64,000 nucleotides of DNA, from NCBI GenBank assembly GCA_013289045.1, contig JABDAU010000006.1, forward strand, positions 1 to 64,000, in the 5' to 3' direction. Each line of letters begins with the position of its first letter. The stretch's first letter is position 1. Below the pieces are notes generated by a model, which had not been told where the DNA came from, did not search any database, and worked only from the letters and a program-made list of their open reading frames with translations. This DNA is from Bacteroidota bacterium (GTDB lineage Bacteria; Bacteroidota; Bacteroidia; Sphingobacteriales; Sphingobacteriaceae). A program made the translations under genes and the position numbers. Below are positions 45,667 to 55,475 of this stretch, piece by piece.

Positions 45667-48600
45667 CGGGCATGTCGTATCTACGTTGATGTGGGATACC
45701 ACCTTTGACGATAAGGCGTTGGGGTTTGATCTACAGAACCGCATCAGTAATTGGAGCAAATTTGTTATGCCCGGCGAACTGGACTATGTGTTTAAGCATA
45801 CCTGCCCGGAAGGGATGGCCCTATCAATTAACTCTTTTGAGGTGGACCTGGGGGAGATTGTTGTCAACGAGCTTGAACAGCAGCTAAAAAAGCGGTTAGA
45901 ATCAGCATTGAGGGAAAAGCTTGCTGAAATGCTGCGCTACCCTGCCACTAACCAAAATGTGAAGCTGATTGAACAAAGCACGGCATCGCAGGAAAGTTTG
46001 CGTTATTTTTTGCTCAATGGGGTTATGCCATGGAACTACACTGGCGAAGATATAAACGTGCTGGTAGCTGACCTTTTCAGAAAACAGCAATTGGAAACCA
46101 TAGCCTTACTGCATGAAACAGGCAGTGCGTCAACTAAAGTCCGAAAGCGTATTGCCTGGCAATTTGATGAATCGAACTTTAAAGAAACTATCCGCGGATT
46201 TGAACCTGTTAGTCATGAACAGATCAACAGCCTTTCGGCGGAAATGTTGCGCCTGCAGCACGAGGAACAGTTTGTGCGCAGCAGCGTTGCCGATTTGGGT
46301 AAGGAAATAAGGTTTTGGATACTGAATTACCTGCTAAGTGACCGGGGGACGATCTTTAACAAGTTAGCCTTTATGAAGGGGATTCTTGAACAAATGGCCC
46401 ATCGGCACAATATCGATTACAGCGAATTACTGCTCCTGATCGAAAAAGCTATCAAAAAGCCGAACCTTACATTTCATGTAAGAGGGGAATTTATAACGGT
46501 GCTCAACATGTTGTCGCAGCAGTATAGGTTGGCAGGAAGGCATCTATTTAGCGGGCATGTTCAACTACAGGACAGCATCTTACCAGTAGGGCAAAAAAGC
46601 GGCAAAGCATATACCGACCCCTTCGAAATAGCTGTGGATTTGATCGATGCCGGTTATGAAAGCAGCCGACTGGTGCTAATGACGTTGCCAATAGGCATAT
46701 CATTTTGGTTAAAACATGAAAAAAAGCTGGATGACCGGTTTGTAAGCATATTTTTTAGCGCCTGCGCAAAAGCATGGGCGCCAAAAGCAGTTGAACTGGC
46801 GGCATATTTTGCACAGCTGCCAAGCGGAGTTCTGCCACATCTTAACCAGCAAAATGTAAGGGCCATTAGCATTGCATACCTGCTTGAGTATAAGGAAAAA
46901 GCATCCGAAAAAGGCTTCTTTGATTACTTTTTGAAACAGGCTGCTAAGATCACAGGTGTAAATAAAGTGCTAGTATACAATAAGCTATGTGCGGCATTAG
47001 CGTCGCTTAATCCGCAAAGATCGCAGTCGGACAACATATGTGAACTGATTGCTGCTATGACAGAAATCACTTATGAAAAACAGCAGGAGATTAAACCGTT
47101 AACCGCCATAGTAAACAATCTTAACAAATATTGTATAAAAATACTGGCCAAAGATCACCATCGCAGCTATCTTATTTTATTACGGCGTGATCTGGCGGAT
47201 CTTATCCGGTTAGATGCGCGCGCCATATTGCAGGTATTGCGGGCATTTAAAAATAAATTGCTATTGTTTCAAACTCTGCCGTTATTAAGCAGTGAGGCGG
47301 TGATCAACGACTTGCTTGAAGCGGACAAAGGGCCTGTATATATAGCAATAAACGTAGTTAACAAGGCCATAGGCAGCATAAGTTCTATAACCGGCCGCTC
47401 AGAGATAGCATTACTTAAAAGAATAGCATCCAGGCTAGCCTTTAAAGCACTGGTGTTTTACCCGGGCATTTCAACGCAATTGTTCTTTAAAGAATTATTG
47501 AAGCAACTGAGATCATCAGGCCGGTTCAGCAAACCGTGCCTGGCATTATTAGAGCAACAATTAATGCCCAACCAATCATCTGCATTAGCTGGTAACTTAA
47601 ATCCGAAAATCAATAATGTTAATGTATACTACAATGAGGTGATTGCATCGATGTATGAGCAGTTGCTGGATATTAAGAAGCCCCTGCTTGTTGTTTTAGA
47701 TAATTTGTACAGGTATCGCACAAATTATGCGTTGATAGCTACGATACGGGAAGACGGGCAGTTGTGTGGATTATTGTTTGACAGGTTTTTCATCAACGGT
47801 AGCCGTGAAGTCAGGACATTGATGATGGCCACTGGTAATGATATTCTTAAATCGAATCCCGGCCTAAATAAGCCGTCCGTGATAAAATCATTAGGCGATT
47901 TATTTTGGCAATGCTTTATTAGCAGAGAATGGTATCACCAGGGTTTTAATGGATTAAAAAACAACTTTAAAGCTGCTGTAGCCTATCGTTATCTTTCGTT
48001 AAAAGAACATGGGCCGATAACTAATAATCATCTTTATTCATGGCGCAATAATGCTGGCCTCAGTTTTAAAACCATTAAACCTGCTGAACTGGAAGCATTA
48101 ACCGAAATGCTGAAAGCTGCTATTGCTACAGGTGCACAAACAGTTGTTTGGGCCGGGAGACCAATAAATTTAGAAAACCTGCTGCTGCAAGCCATCGGTG
48201 AAACGCAAAACGGCGAAAAGACATTTGCCGCATTTGCTTTATCCGATAATGAGATAGCACGGCTAATGCACATGGTCAATTTTGGTCATTTACTTTATCT
48301 TTTAACTAACAGCAGGTCAGTTTCGGCACAGCGTACCGGTGACCTGGCTTTAATATACCTGCTTTGTAATACATCAACCTCGCGCGTTTCGGGCGATGCT
48401 ATGCTGGTAAGTATCTACAAGCAGATGTTGCTAATCAATAAACAACGAAGTACCTGGCAGGGCGGTCGCGATCAGCTTGTCAAAAGGAGCTTTTCAATAT
48501 CATCATCCCGGGGTTTGGTAAATGATGCCATAGTGAGCAAATTCAATGCAGCCGGATTCAAGGCATCACAAAGCATTCGTAAGCTTATCATATCACTTTC

Positions 48601-50227
48601 GGCCGGGCAGCAACAAGTAATTAATAGGTTAAACGGTGAAAAGTTAAAATTAACCGCAGGCAAGCAGCCGGTAAATGATACTGAACCTTCGCTATTCGGC
48701 AAACGAGCCAATTTAAATAATGCAGGATTGAAATTACTTAATGCAATGCCTGTATCTGGGCCTAAAGTACTTCAATGGTACCGGCAAACGGGCAAGTTAA
48801 GTGCAGCAGCATTGCAACTGCGGATTGATATATTAAATGCCGGCGGCATTGCAATTCCTCACTGGTACAAGCAAAGAAGTAACTCAGATGATTTAGAAAC
48901 AGGCCCGATAACCGATATAGCAAATGTATCCGGATCGGTAGTTTCGCTCTGGCATGGGCAAAATAATAATTTGAATATCGTTGACAAAACCGCCATAGGA
49001 GAGGAGCATGATAATATAAATGCGGAAGATGACGATGAGCAAAGCAAAGATACCAGCCAACACATAGGTATACTAACTGCTGATGTAATTAACGCACGGC
49101 AAAGGGGTGTAACCGACCGGCTTTTTCACCAGGTTATAACTACAGGAAATATCCCGGCGTGGTTCAGCATGGTGCCTGTATATAATGCAGCGATGCTTGC
49201 GGAAGAAATTGTTCGCCATTACCCCGATACTTTGTTGAACTTTTTGAAAAGCAGCAGATTGGGTACAACTGAAATAGAACAAATTATCGAAGTATTGCCT
49301 TTTGTGAAGCTGGTAGACATCTTGTCTGCTCATAGTAGTAATATTAAATCGATTGCAAGCGAAATAGAAAGCCTCCACAAAACCCTGGGGGGTATGTCAT
49401 TTGATACACTGTCGGGTCGTCAGTTGCAGTTGCTGTTGTACCGTAAATTGCTGTTCGCATATAAATCATCAAACTATACACTGTTAACGGCCTCCCGAAT
49501 ATGGAATGAGCTGATCTGGGATATATCCGTTACTTATAAAATAAGTAAAGATAAGTTTTTACAACAGGCAACAGCCGGGCATAGTACGCTTACACCTGCC
49601 AGCCGGGCCTCACTTAACCAGTTGATAAGCCTTAATGCGCAAAAAAATATACCTGCAGAATACTTTCTGCAGGGAACAGGCAATAAAAACAGCAGCCCCA
49701 ATAATAATGAAAAAACTGCCGCGATACCTATTTCGGTAAAAAATGCGGGGATGGTGCTGTTAAGCGAATATGTGCCAACGCTTTTCAGGCTCATGAACCT
49801 GCTTAACGGCAAAGAATTTTTAAATGCCGATACGCAATTGGATGCAGTACATGTTTTGCAGTATGCTGTAACCGGGATGTTGGAAACCTCTGAAGTTTAC
49901 CTGCCGCTTAACAAAATCCTGTGCGGGCTGGGGCTGAATGATGCGGTAACAACAGGTATTACGCTTGATGTTGCTCAGCAGGAAATGGTATCGGGGATGA
50001 TACTTAACCTGGTTGGACAATGGGCTGCCATCGGCAAAACAAGTGTGGAAGGTTTCAGAGGCAACTGGCTGGTTCGAAATGGGTTGCTTTCGGAAACCGA
50101 CGAGCGTTGGGAGCTGGTGGTAGAGCCCCGGCCTTATGATATTCTGGTTAACAAGTTCCCCTTTTCTTATTCGATCATTAAATATCAGTGGATGGATAAA
50201 CCGCTCCACGTAAAATGGAAGATATAG
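45653..50227 (+). CDS. CIS_TMP family protein (contractile injection tape-measure/assembly, Afp14-like)
   Basis: This 1524-residue protein is the longest in the window. The N-terminus matches the CIS_TMP family (LGFDLQNRISNWSKFVMPGE, ALSINSFEVDLGEIVVNELE). The C-terminus carries the family's closing block (VEGFRGNWLVRNGLLSETDE, VVEPRPYDILVNKFPFSYSI, WMDKPLHVKW). Between them is a long, mostly helical and low-similarity region with several leucine-rich stretches. In Afp/PVC the equivalent sets tube length or aids assembly, although its tape-measure role in the long Bacteroidetes forms is inferred. No phage-like transmembrane segment is evident. Confidence 0.85.
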   Translation: MEQRNGHVVSTLMWDTTFDDKALGFDLQNRISNWSKFVMPGELDYVFKHTCPEGMALSINSFEVDLGEIVVNELEQQLKKRLESALREKLAEMLRYPATNQNVKLIEQSTASQESLRYFLLNGVMPWNYTGEDINVLVADLFRKQQLETIALLHETGSASTKVRKRIAWQFDESNFKETIRGFEPVSHEQINSLSAEMLRLQHEEQFVRSSVADLGKEIRFWILNYLLSDRGTIFNKLAFMKGILEQMAHRHNIDYSELLLLIEKAIKKPNLTFHVRGEFITVLNMLSQQYRLAGRHLFSGHVQLQDSILPVGQKSGKAYTDPFEIAVDLIDAGYESSRLVLMTLPIGISFWLKHEKKLDDRFVSIFFSACAKAWAPKAVELAAYFAQLPSGVLPHLNQQNVRAISIAYLLEYKEKASEKGFFDYFLKQAAKITGVNKVLVYNKLCAALASLNPQRSQSDNICELIAAMTEITYEKQQEIKPLTAIVNNLNKYCIKILAKDHHRSYLILLRRDLADLIRLDARAILQVLRAFKNKLLLFQTLPLLSSEAVINDLLEADKGPVYIAINVVNKAIGSISSITGRSEIALLKRIASRLAFKALVFYPGISTQLFFKELLKQLRSSGRFSKPCLALLEQQLMPNQSSALAGNLNPKINNVNVYYNEVIASMYEQLLDIKKPLLVVLDNLYRYRTNYALIATIREDGQLCGLLFDRFFINGSREVRTLMMATGNDILKSNPGLNKPSVIKSLGDLFWQCFISREWYHQGFNGLKNNFKAAVAYRYLSLKEHGPITNNHLYSWRNNAGLSFKTIKPAELEALTEMLKAAIATGAQTVVWAGRPINLENLLLQAIGETQNGEKTFAAFALSDNEIARLMHMVNFGHLLYLLTNSRSVSAQRTGDLALIYLLCNTSTSRVSGDAMLVSIYKQMLLINKQRSTWQGGRDQLVKRSFSISSSRGLVNDAIVSKFNAAGFKASQSIRKLIISLSAGQQQVINRLNGEKLKLTAGKQPVNDTEPSLFGKRANLNNAGLKLLNAMPVSGPKVLQWYRQTGKLSAAALQLRIDILNAGGIAIPHWYKQRSNSDDLETGPITDIANVSGSVVSLWHGQNNNLNIVDKTAIGEEHDNINAEDDDEQSKDTSQHIGILTADVINARQRGVTDRLFHQVITTGNIPAWFSMVPVYNAAMLAEEIVRHYPDTLLNFLKSSRLGTTEIEQIIEVLPFVKLVDILSAHSSNIKSIASEIESLHKTLGGMSFDTLSGRQLQLLLYRKLLFAYKSSNYTLLTASRIWNELIWDISVTYKISKDKFLQQATAGHSTLTPASRASLNQLISLNAQKNIPAEYFLQGTGNKNSSPNNNEKTAAIPISVKNAGMVLLSEYVPTLFRLMNLLNGKEFLNADTQLDAVHVLQYAVTGMLETSEVYLPLNKILCGLGLNDAVTTGITLDVAQQEMVSGMILNLVGQWAAIGKTSVEGFRGNWLVRNGLLSETDERWELVVEPRPYDILVNKFPFSYSIIKYQWMDKPLHVKWKI

Positions 50228-50321
50228 TATGAAACAAAATATTTTAAAAATTGACAGCAGCTGAGGCTGCCTTGCCAAGCGATAATACACCGAACAAAAT
50301 GATCACGAAAACATAAAAAAC

Positions 50322-52307
50322 ATGAACACATACAACGACAATCTGCACGCCAGCGTGGTGAATACACTGCAAACGCTCGAGCTTGCCAAAAAAAATCTTA
50401 AATCCAACCTGGATGCCGCCAGCTTCAGCCTTTATTATGCCGAAGGAGCAATTATTACTGCAAGCGAAAAGCTTGATCTTGCAAATGTTAAATACAGTGA
50501 GCAGCAAAATGTAAGTGCGCAGGCTATAACCAATGGTAATATAGCAACCAATCTGTCAACCGCCGCCTTGCAGCAAAAGGCATATACGGCGCAGTCTGTC
50601 ACTAACGCTGCGGTAAGCGCCTCCAACATTCAAATTGCATCTAATGCAATTGTGCGGCTGGCAGGCGATATTGGCAATATATACAGCATACTTAAAGCAG
50701 CCGATGCCGAAGGCGAGCTGTATGCACAGGGTGAAACGGCCTATGCGCTTATTAATGCTACGGCTTATGATGCCGAAAAGTTGTCACAGGCCGCTATGGA
50801 AGCCTCAACGTACACTGCTGAGGTAGCTTCGGATACCGTTTCTGATGAAGCTGCAGCTACCAATACTGCTATTGCAAACCTGCTGGCTGTAACTAATGCA
50901 GATTTTAGCGCCATTGCGGCTACGGTAACCGCAGATCATGCTGCACTCGCAAGTGCCGGCGCGATAGAAAAGGTAGCCGAAGGCACATTGGAATCAAGTA
51001 ACGCCGAATATTTCGCAGTACGTTCAGCCTATATTTTAAATAACCGCGAGCTGAACCTTAATCTTACCGTCACCAAAAAAACATACAAGTCATACGATGT
51101 AAACTTCAACTATTACCGTGCTCCTTTTAGCCCCGGCCTGAAAAATTCAACAACCGACGAAACGGCAAAAGATGATAGCAGCTACCCTGTAAAAAGCTAC
51201 TCTATTATGCTGGTGAAGGATAGCAAAAAGCAGGTATTTACCATCTCTAATGCTGAGAACCTATATCAATACCCTAAACAAAGGAAGAAAGTTACATTGC
51301 CGAAGGATTCGAAATCACCCATCATCCAAACTACAATTACGATAAATGAGTTGCTCGACTCTGATGGGGACCCAATGAAGCTTGGTGTAAAGTATGCAGT
51401 TTTTGTTTTTGCCCAGCTGGAAGAAGATTACAAAAAGCTTATCAATACTTTCGATGATTATTTGTCGGCGCCATCAGAGTCGTTTGTGCTTACTGTAGAT
51501 TTGGTAAGCCCGAAAGCTGATACCTTCGCCGAAAAAGAGAATAAAATTACTTTCGAGGTTATTGAGCCAGGCATTGTCCAGGCTAATAATGTTGAGCACA
51601 GAGTGATGTACCTGCCGGATAATAAAGGGCTTATTACAGGATTACTATCCGAAGAAGGGCTAAGAAGCATCGAAAACGAGGTGGTAAGACTGGAAATTAT
51701 TGCCGATAAATATGACCCGTTAATTGCCAGTCTTCAAGCTGAACTATTAACCCTTCAGGCACAGATAGAATCCTTAAGTACGCAACCTTCAACCGGGGCA
51801 ACTGCCACGGAAGAGGAAACCTCTTCTTCAGATGAATCGTCTGATGCTGAGGAAGCACCAGCAACTGAAGCTGTCTCTGCAACATCGTCGAGCTCTTCTA
51901 AAGCAACACTTGAATCGGAGTATTCGCGCATTAAACACGAACTGGATAAAGCTAATAAAGCCAGGGAGACCGCAATGAAAGGCCTAACGCCGGCAAAGCA
52001 AACTCATCCGGGTTTCTTTTTCAATACAAAAATAGCCGAGCAAGTACCATTTGCCAATTATAGTAAAGCTAACCCGTCTGCCAATGCGACGGAGGCTAAA
52101 GCCGGCAAATTCTACGCACAGTTATCAGATAGTGTTACTGATAATTTTGGCGATACCCTTATACCGGGTTATGCCTACGTTCCTGTTGTGCTTACAGTGG
52201 CAAAAGTGCCGGCAGAAGACATGATACAATATAAAAGTTCACTGTCTGACTATGCCACAACCAAGCCATTTAAATATACACCCAATACTTCACCTCAACC
52301 TAAATAA
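50322..52307 (+). CDS. eCIS-locus protein with alanine-rich helical N-terminus (661 aa), unknown function
   Basis: I do not recognise a family. Residues about 1-230 are low-complexity, rich in Ala, Asn, Thr and Ser, and predicted helical (AAVSASNIQIASNAIVRLAG). A beta-rich domain follows (about 245-440: KSYDVNFNYYRAPFSPGL, SYSIMLVKDSKKQVFTISNA), then a coiled coil (about 455-490), a Ser/Glu/Thr-rich linker (about 490-540), a second helix, and a C-terminal beta segment ending in the Pro-rich NTSPQPK. It takes the place where PVC carries fibre-related genes, so a fibre, lumenal or surface component is possible. This is inference. Confidence 0.6.
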   Translation: MNTYNDNLHASVVNTLQTLELAKKNLKSNLDAASFSLYYAEGAIITASEKLDLANVKYSEQQNVSAQAITNGNIATNLSTAALQQKAYTAQSVTNAAVSASNIQIASNAIVRLAGDIGNIYSILKAADAEGELYAQGETAYALINATAYDAEKLSQAAMEASTYTAEVASDTVSDEAAATNTAIANLLAVTNADFSAIAATVTADHAALASAGAIEKVAEGTLESSNAEYFAVRSAYILNNRELNLNLTVTKKTYKSYDVNFNYYRAPFSPGLKNSTTDETAKDDSSYPVKSYSIMLVKDSKKQVFTISNAENLYQYPKQRKKVTLPKDSKSPIIQTTITINELLDSDGDPMKLGVKYAVFVFAQLEEDYKKLINTFDDYLSAPSESFVLTVDLVSPKADTFAEKENKITFEVIEPGIVQANNVEHRVMYLPDNKGLITGLLSEEGLRSIENEVVRLEIIADKYDPLIASLQAELLTLQAQIESLSTQPSTGATATEEETSSSDESSDAEEAPATEAVSATSSSSSKATLESEYSRIKHELDKANKARETAMKGLTPAKQTHPGFFFNTKIAEQVPFANYSKANPSANATEAKAGKFYAQLSDSVTDNFGDTLIPGYAYVPVVLTVAKVPAEDMIQYKSSLSDYATTKPFKYTPNTSPQPK

Positions 52308-52315
52308 TAAAAGAT

Positions 52316-53134
52316 ATGAGCACTTTAGATGTTATGACCACACCGAAGAGATACGGGATTACCGAAAAGAAAAAAGCGGAATTAGATGCCCTAACTATAC
52401 AAGTAACCGATGCACAGTATGACGTTCAGCAGCTACAGGCTATCGTTGATTCGCTTACGGTAAAGGCTGCAAATTTTCAGGCAGTTGTTGTTACCAACGA
52501 CAACAATAAAGCCGGGGCGCTGAGCAACAAGAACATGCTCACCCAGATATTGCAGTCGGCTTTAGCCCTCAGGCAAAATTCAGAAACCGCCTTTAATTCC
52601 ATTGTTATTGCCGACGCAAAAACCAAAGATGTTGCTATAAGTATCAAATCGCTTATCGATAAGTTGATTTATGCTGCCGAAGTAGTCAACAAGCTATCTA
52701 ACCTTATCATCCGGAAAAAAGCACTCAACCCTTTAATTAATGATGACCTGGTTGCCAGGGTTAGTACTGCCGGGGCCGATGCAAATAATGCAATTGCATT
52801 AACGCTGGTTGCCCTCCAGGCGGCCTACGCGGCGCAGGCAGCAAACCTGCAATCAGAAGCAGCATCGGCGCTTCAGTTTACACAGGCACGTAAACTGTAC
52901 GAAGTTTTATCGGGCGAAGGCGAAGATCCGAAAGTTGCTGCAAACTCGCTTGCAACCTTACTTAATGCCGCGTATAACAACGCTAAACTGGCATATGAAA
53001 AGTCTGTTCACGCTTCAGACGCTACCAATAAGCAGTTGAGCGTAGCTACTGCAAACCTTGTACAAGCACAGATAAAGCTAAAATCTTATCAGCTTGGCCT
53101 TGCTGCAGCCAACGCAGCCGCACTGGCATCATAA
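52316..53134 (+). CDS. helix-rich eCIS-locus protein (272 aa), unknown function
   Basis: No family was recognised. Almost the entire chain is alpha-helical with heptad-like spacing and a very high Ala content toward the end (VALQAAYAAQAANLQSEAAS, LGLAAANAAALAS). There is no signal peptide. It begins 8 bases after the 661-residue gene, whose N-terminus has a similar composition, so the two may interact or share origin. A terminator hairpin follows directly. The possible roles are coiled-coil fibre shaft, tube-lumen protein or scaffold. Confidence 0.6.
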   Translation: MSTLDVMTTPKRYGITEKKKAELDALTIQVTDAQYDVQQLQAIVDSLTVKAANFQAVVVTNDNNKAGALSNKNMLTQILQSALALRQNSETAFNSIVIADAKTKDVAISIKSLIDKLIYAAEVVNKLSNLIIRKKALNPLINDDLVARVSTAGADANNAIALTLVALQAAYAAQAANLQSEAASALQFTQARKLYEVLSGEGEDPKVAANSLATLLNAAYNNAKLAYEKSVHASDATNKQLSVATANLVQAQIKLKSYQLGLAAANAAALAS

Positions 53135-53145
53135 GTACTATAACA

Positions 53146-53182
53146 AACCGCCGGCTTACCAATAACGGGCCGGTGGTTTTAA
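53146..53182 (+). terminator. terminator hairpin inside the eCIS gene cluster
   Basis: AACCGCCGGC pairs with GCCGGTGGTT (one G-U pair) around a 13-base loop and runs into TTTTAAA. It lies 12 bases after the 272-residue gene and 13 bases before the 305-residue gene. It would split the cluster into a structural unit and an ATPase/cargo unit, or lower expression of the second. Confidence 0.75.
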
Positions 53183-53194
53183 ATATGTTTCATC

Positions 53195-54112
53195 ATGAGT
53201 AACCTATTTCATAAATTTTATGTTAGCTTTTATTCAAAAACAGGGGGTTACGTTCCTGCCAGGCCGCTCAGTCAGCCAATATACCCCGGCGATTTTTTCC
53301 AGATTAAAAATGGGGAAATAATTGTTCTTGGAAACATCTATTTCGGCAACATGATTAAACCGGAGGATATAAACCTGGTGCATGATGAGCATTCGCAAGC
53401 TCCCGTATGGAAAATGGAAGAAGGTGTAAGAAGGCTTTACTCCGGCAGAAGCAGCGCGCCTGGCTTAGGGGGAGAGGAATTTGAATTTAGTAAGCAGGTG
53501 CTTGGCTTTGCCGGTTACGGCAGCTTCTTGTTCTCATCCGCTAACCGCAAGTTAGTAAGAATAGCAAATTGGAGCGAATTGCAGGATCAACTAATAATTA
53601 AACTTACGCAGATTTATTATTCATTCAGGGAAGTGTTTGTGGTAACGGAAAGCGCAAGCACATCGCATTGGAGCCTGGCCGTTGGCGGCACCCATGATGC
53701 TGAGCTCGAAATAGCTACCGCAACTGAAAATTTTGGCCTTGTTGATATTTTTGATCATGTAGATGTAAGAACCATACAATCAAAAAATGTAGAGTATTAT
53801 CACCTGCAAAAAGAGAGGATGCCCACTTTCTTCAAGGCAAAAAAGCTTGTTGTGCAGGATGAAAAAGTGCGCACTTTTATTAATGAACTGATAATTAACA
53901 GGCGTAAACACCAGGAATGGGCATTGAACTTTTTCGACCAGTTTGCTGCCGCCCCGCCTTATATAAATCCTTTGAGCAACCACCCCGAATGCAGTTTGCT
54001 TGATACATTACGCGCCAATGAATTAAACCCCAATACGGCGTTACTTTACTTTAAATGGGCCGACATGAATCTTGATGATATAGCATTGTTATTCCCGAAA
54101 TATGGAAACTGA
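53195..54112 (+). CDS. eCIS-locus protein of unknown function (305 aa)
   Basis: No certain family. There is no signal peptide or obvious membrane helix. The N-terminal half is beta-rich, with YVPARPLSQPIYPGDFFQI then NGEIIVLGNIYFGNMI, a Gly-rich stretch (APGLGGEEFEFSKQVLGFAG) and TQIYYSFREVFVVTESAST. The C-terminal quarter is helical (VRTFINELIINRRKHQEWAL and further). The general order of segments recalls bacterial gasdermin-like pore proteins, but the similarity is by eye and weak. It overlaps the AAA+ gene by 11 bases and so is likely made together with it. Confidence 0.55.
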   Translation: MSNLFHKFYVSFYSKTGGYVPARPLSQPIYPGDFFQIKNGEIIVLGNIYFGNMIKPEDINLVHDEHSQAPVWKMEEGVRRLYSGRSSAPGLGGEEFEFSKQVLGFAGYGSFLFSSANRKLVRIANWSELQDQLIIKLTQIYYSFREVFVVTESASTSHWSLAVGGTHDAELEIATATENFGLVDIFDHVDVRTIQSKNVEYYHLQKERMPTFFKAKKLVVQDEKVRTFINELIINRRKHQEWALNFFDQFAAAPPYINPLSNHPECSLLDTLRANELNPNTALLYFKWADMNLDDIALLFPKYGN

Positions 54113-55460
54113 ATATTTTCTCGACGATATACAGAACGAACTGGCATGGCTGCAGGAGGTTATACAGCAAGCCATTGGCTATTACTTGCGGCATGAAGGG
54201 TACGATAATGATTGGACCGAACTGCCCGTACCTGACCTCACTAATTCAACGTCGCCTTATGCCGGTATCGTAAAGCAGTGGGACTTGGACATATATGAAA
54301 GAATTACAATGGCGCTTACAATGGCGCCCCATATCCGCCCGGAGATATTGGATGTTTTTTTTTGCCGAAACCAATTAACGGACAGGCCCTACACAGAGTT
54401 TGGCGGGTATATTGAAAAAGGGCATCCCGGTTTTATACCATCCGGGCAAACGCTAAATTTTTTATTGACAGCTAATGATCTTTCTAAAACTGCCGAACTG
54501 ACCAGGCTGCTTTCAGACGAAAGCTTACTTATTAGCAACAAGGTGCTAAGCTTTACCAAGCCCGAGGGGGAATTGCCTCTATTGGATGGACAGCTCACAA
54601 TGAATAAAGAATGGGTGCAATATTTTATAACAGGAAAAAAAATTGCGCCTTCACCGGATCCCGCTTTCCCTGCTCAAAAAATATCAACCCCGATGAAATG
54701 GAGCGATGTAGTGCTTCATCATTCAACATTGGAGCAGGTAGATGAGATAACCACCTGGATAACACACAGTCAGACACTTCTGAATGAATGGGACCTGGCA
54801 AGCAAAATAAAACCCGGTTACCGTGTACTGTTTTATGGGCCACCGGGAACAGGTAAAACACTAACGGCAACGCTCATCGGTAAACAAACCGGCAGGGATG
54901 TTTACAGGGTAGATGTATCGTTGGTATTAGATAAGTACATAGGTGAAACAGAGAAAAACCTCTCGCGGGTATTTGATACCGCCATTAACAGAGATTGGAT
55001 ATTATTTTTCGATGAAGCTGATTCGCTGTTTGGTAAGCGCACGGCCGCCAATTCTTCAAACGACAGGCATGCCAATCAGCAAACATCTTACCTGCTGCAA
55101 AAAATAGAAGACTTTCCGGGTGTGGTGATACTTGCAACCAACCTTAAGGCTAACATGGATGATGCCTTTACCCGTCGTTTCCAGGGAATGATACATTTTG
55201 CAATGCCTGATGTGGAAGAACGGTATACTTTATGGAAAAATGCCTTCTCAAAGAAGTGCTGTTTACATCCCGATATAGATGTGTATCGCGTAGCTGAGGA
55301 GTTTGAGCTATCGGGCGGTGCAATTATTAACGTTTTAAGATACTGTGCGATGGCAGCCATCTCCAGGAACGATAATGTTGTTACCCGGGCCGAGCTGCTG
55401 ACCGGCATAAGGCGCGAGTATAAAAAGGATAATAAAACAATAAAGGTTAACATGCAATGA
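54102..55460 (+). CDS. AAA+ ATPase of the injection system (Afp15/Pvc15-like)
   Basis: This 452-residue cytoplasmic ATPase has an N-terminal helical region (about 1-210) specific to the eCIS class and a C-terminal AAA module. Walker A GPPGTGKT is at 246-253, Walker B is WILFFDEADSLFGKR, sensor 1 is VVILATNLKANMDDAF, and the arginine finger is in TRRFQG. In Afp and PVC this protein is needed for full assembly or release of particles, probably as a remodelling factor or loading chaperone. It is translationally coupled to the 305-residue gene. Confidence 0.94.
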   Translation: METEYFLDDIQNELAWLQEVIQQAIGYYLRHEGYDNDWTELPVPDLTNSTSPYAGIVKQWDLDIYERITMALTMAPHIRPEILDVFFCRNQLTDRPYTEFGGYIEKGHPGFIPSGQTLNFLLTANDLSKTAELTRLLSDESLLISNKVLSFTKPEGELPLLDGQLTMNKEWVQYFITGKKIAPSPDPAFPAQKISTPMKWSDVVLHHSTLEQVDEITTWITHSQTLLNEWDLASKIKPGYRVLFYGPPGTGKTLTATLIGKQTGRDVYRVDVSLVLDKYIGETEKNLSRVFDTAINRDWILFFDEADSLFGKRTAANSSNDRHANQQTSYLLQKIEDFPGVVILATNLKANMDDAFTRRFQGMIHFAMPDVEERYTLWKNAFSKKCCLHPDIDVYRVAEEFELSGGAIINVLRYCAMAAISRNDNVVTRAELLTGIRREYKKDNKTIKVNMQ

Positions 55461-55475
55461 TCAGCTGTAACACTT

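Noticed and set aside
50229-50264. Eleven-codon reading frame between the CIS_TMP gene and the 661-aa gene
   Set aside because: It is too short, has no ribosome-binding signal and resembles no known peptide.
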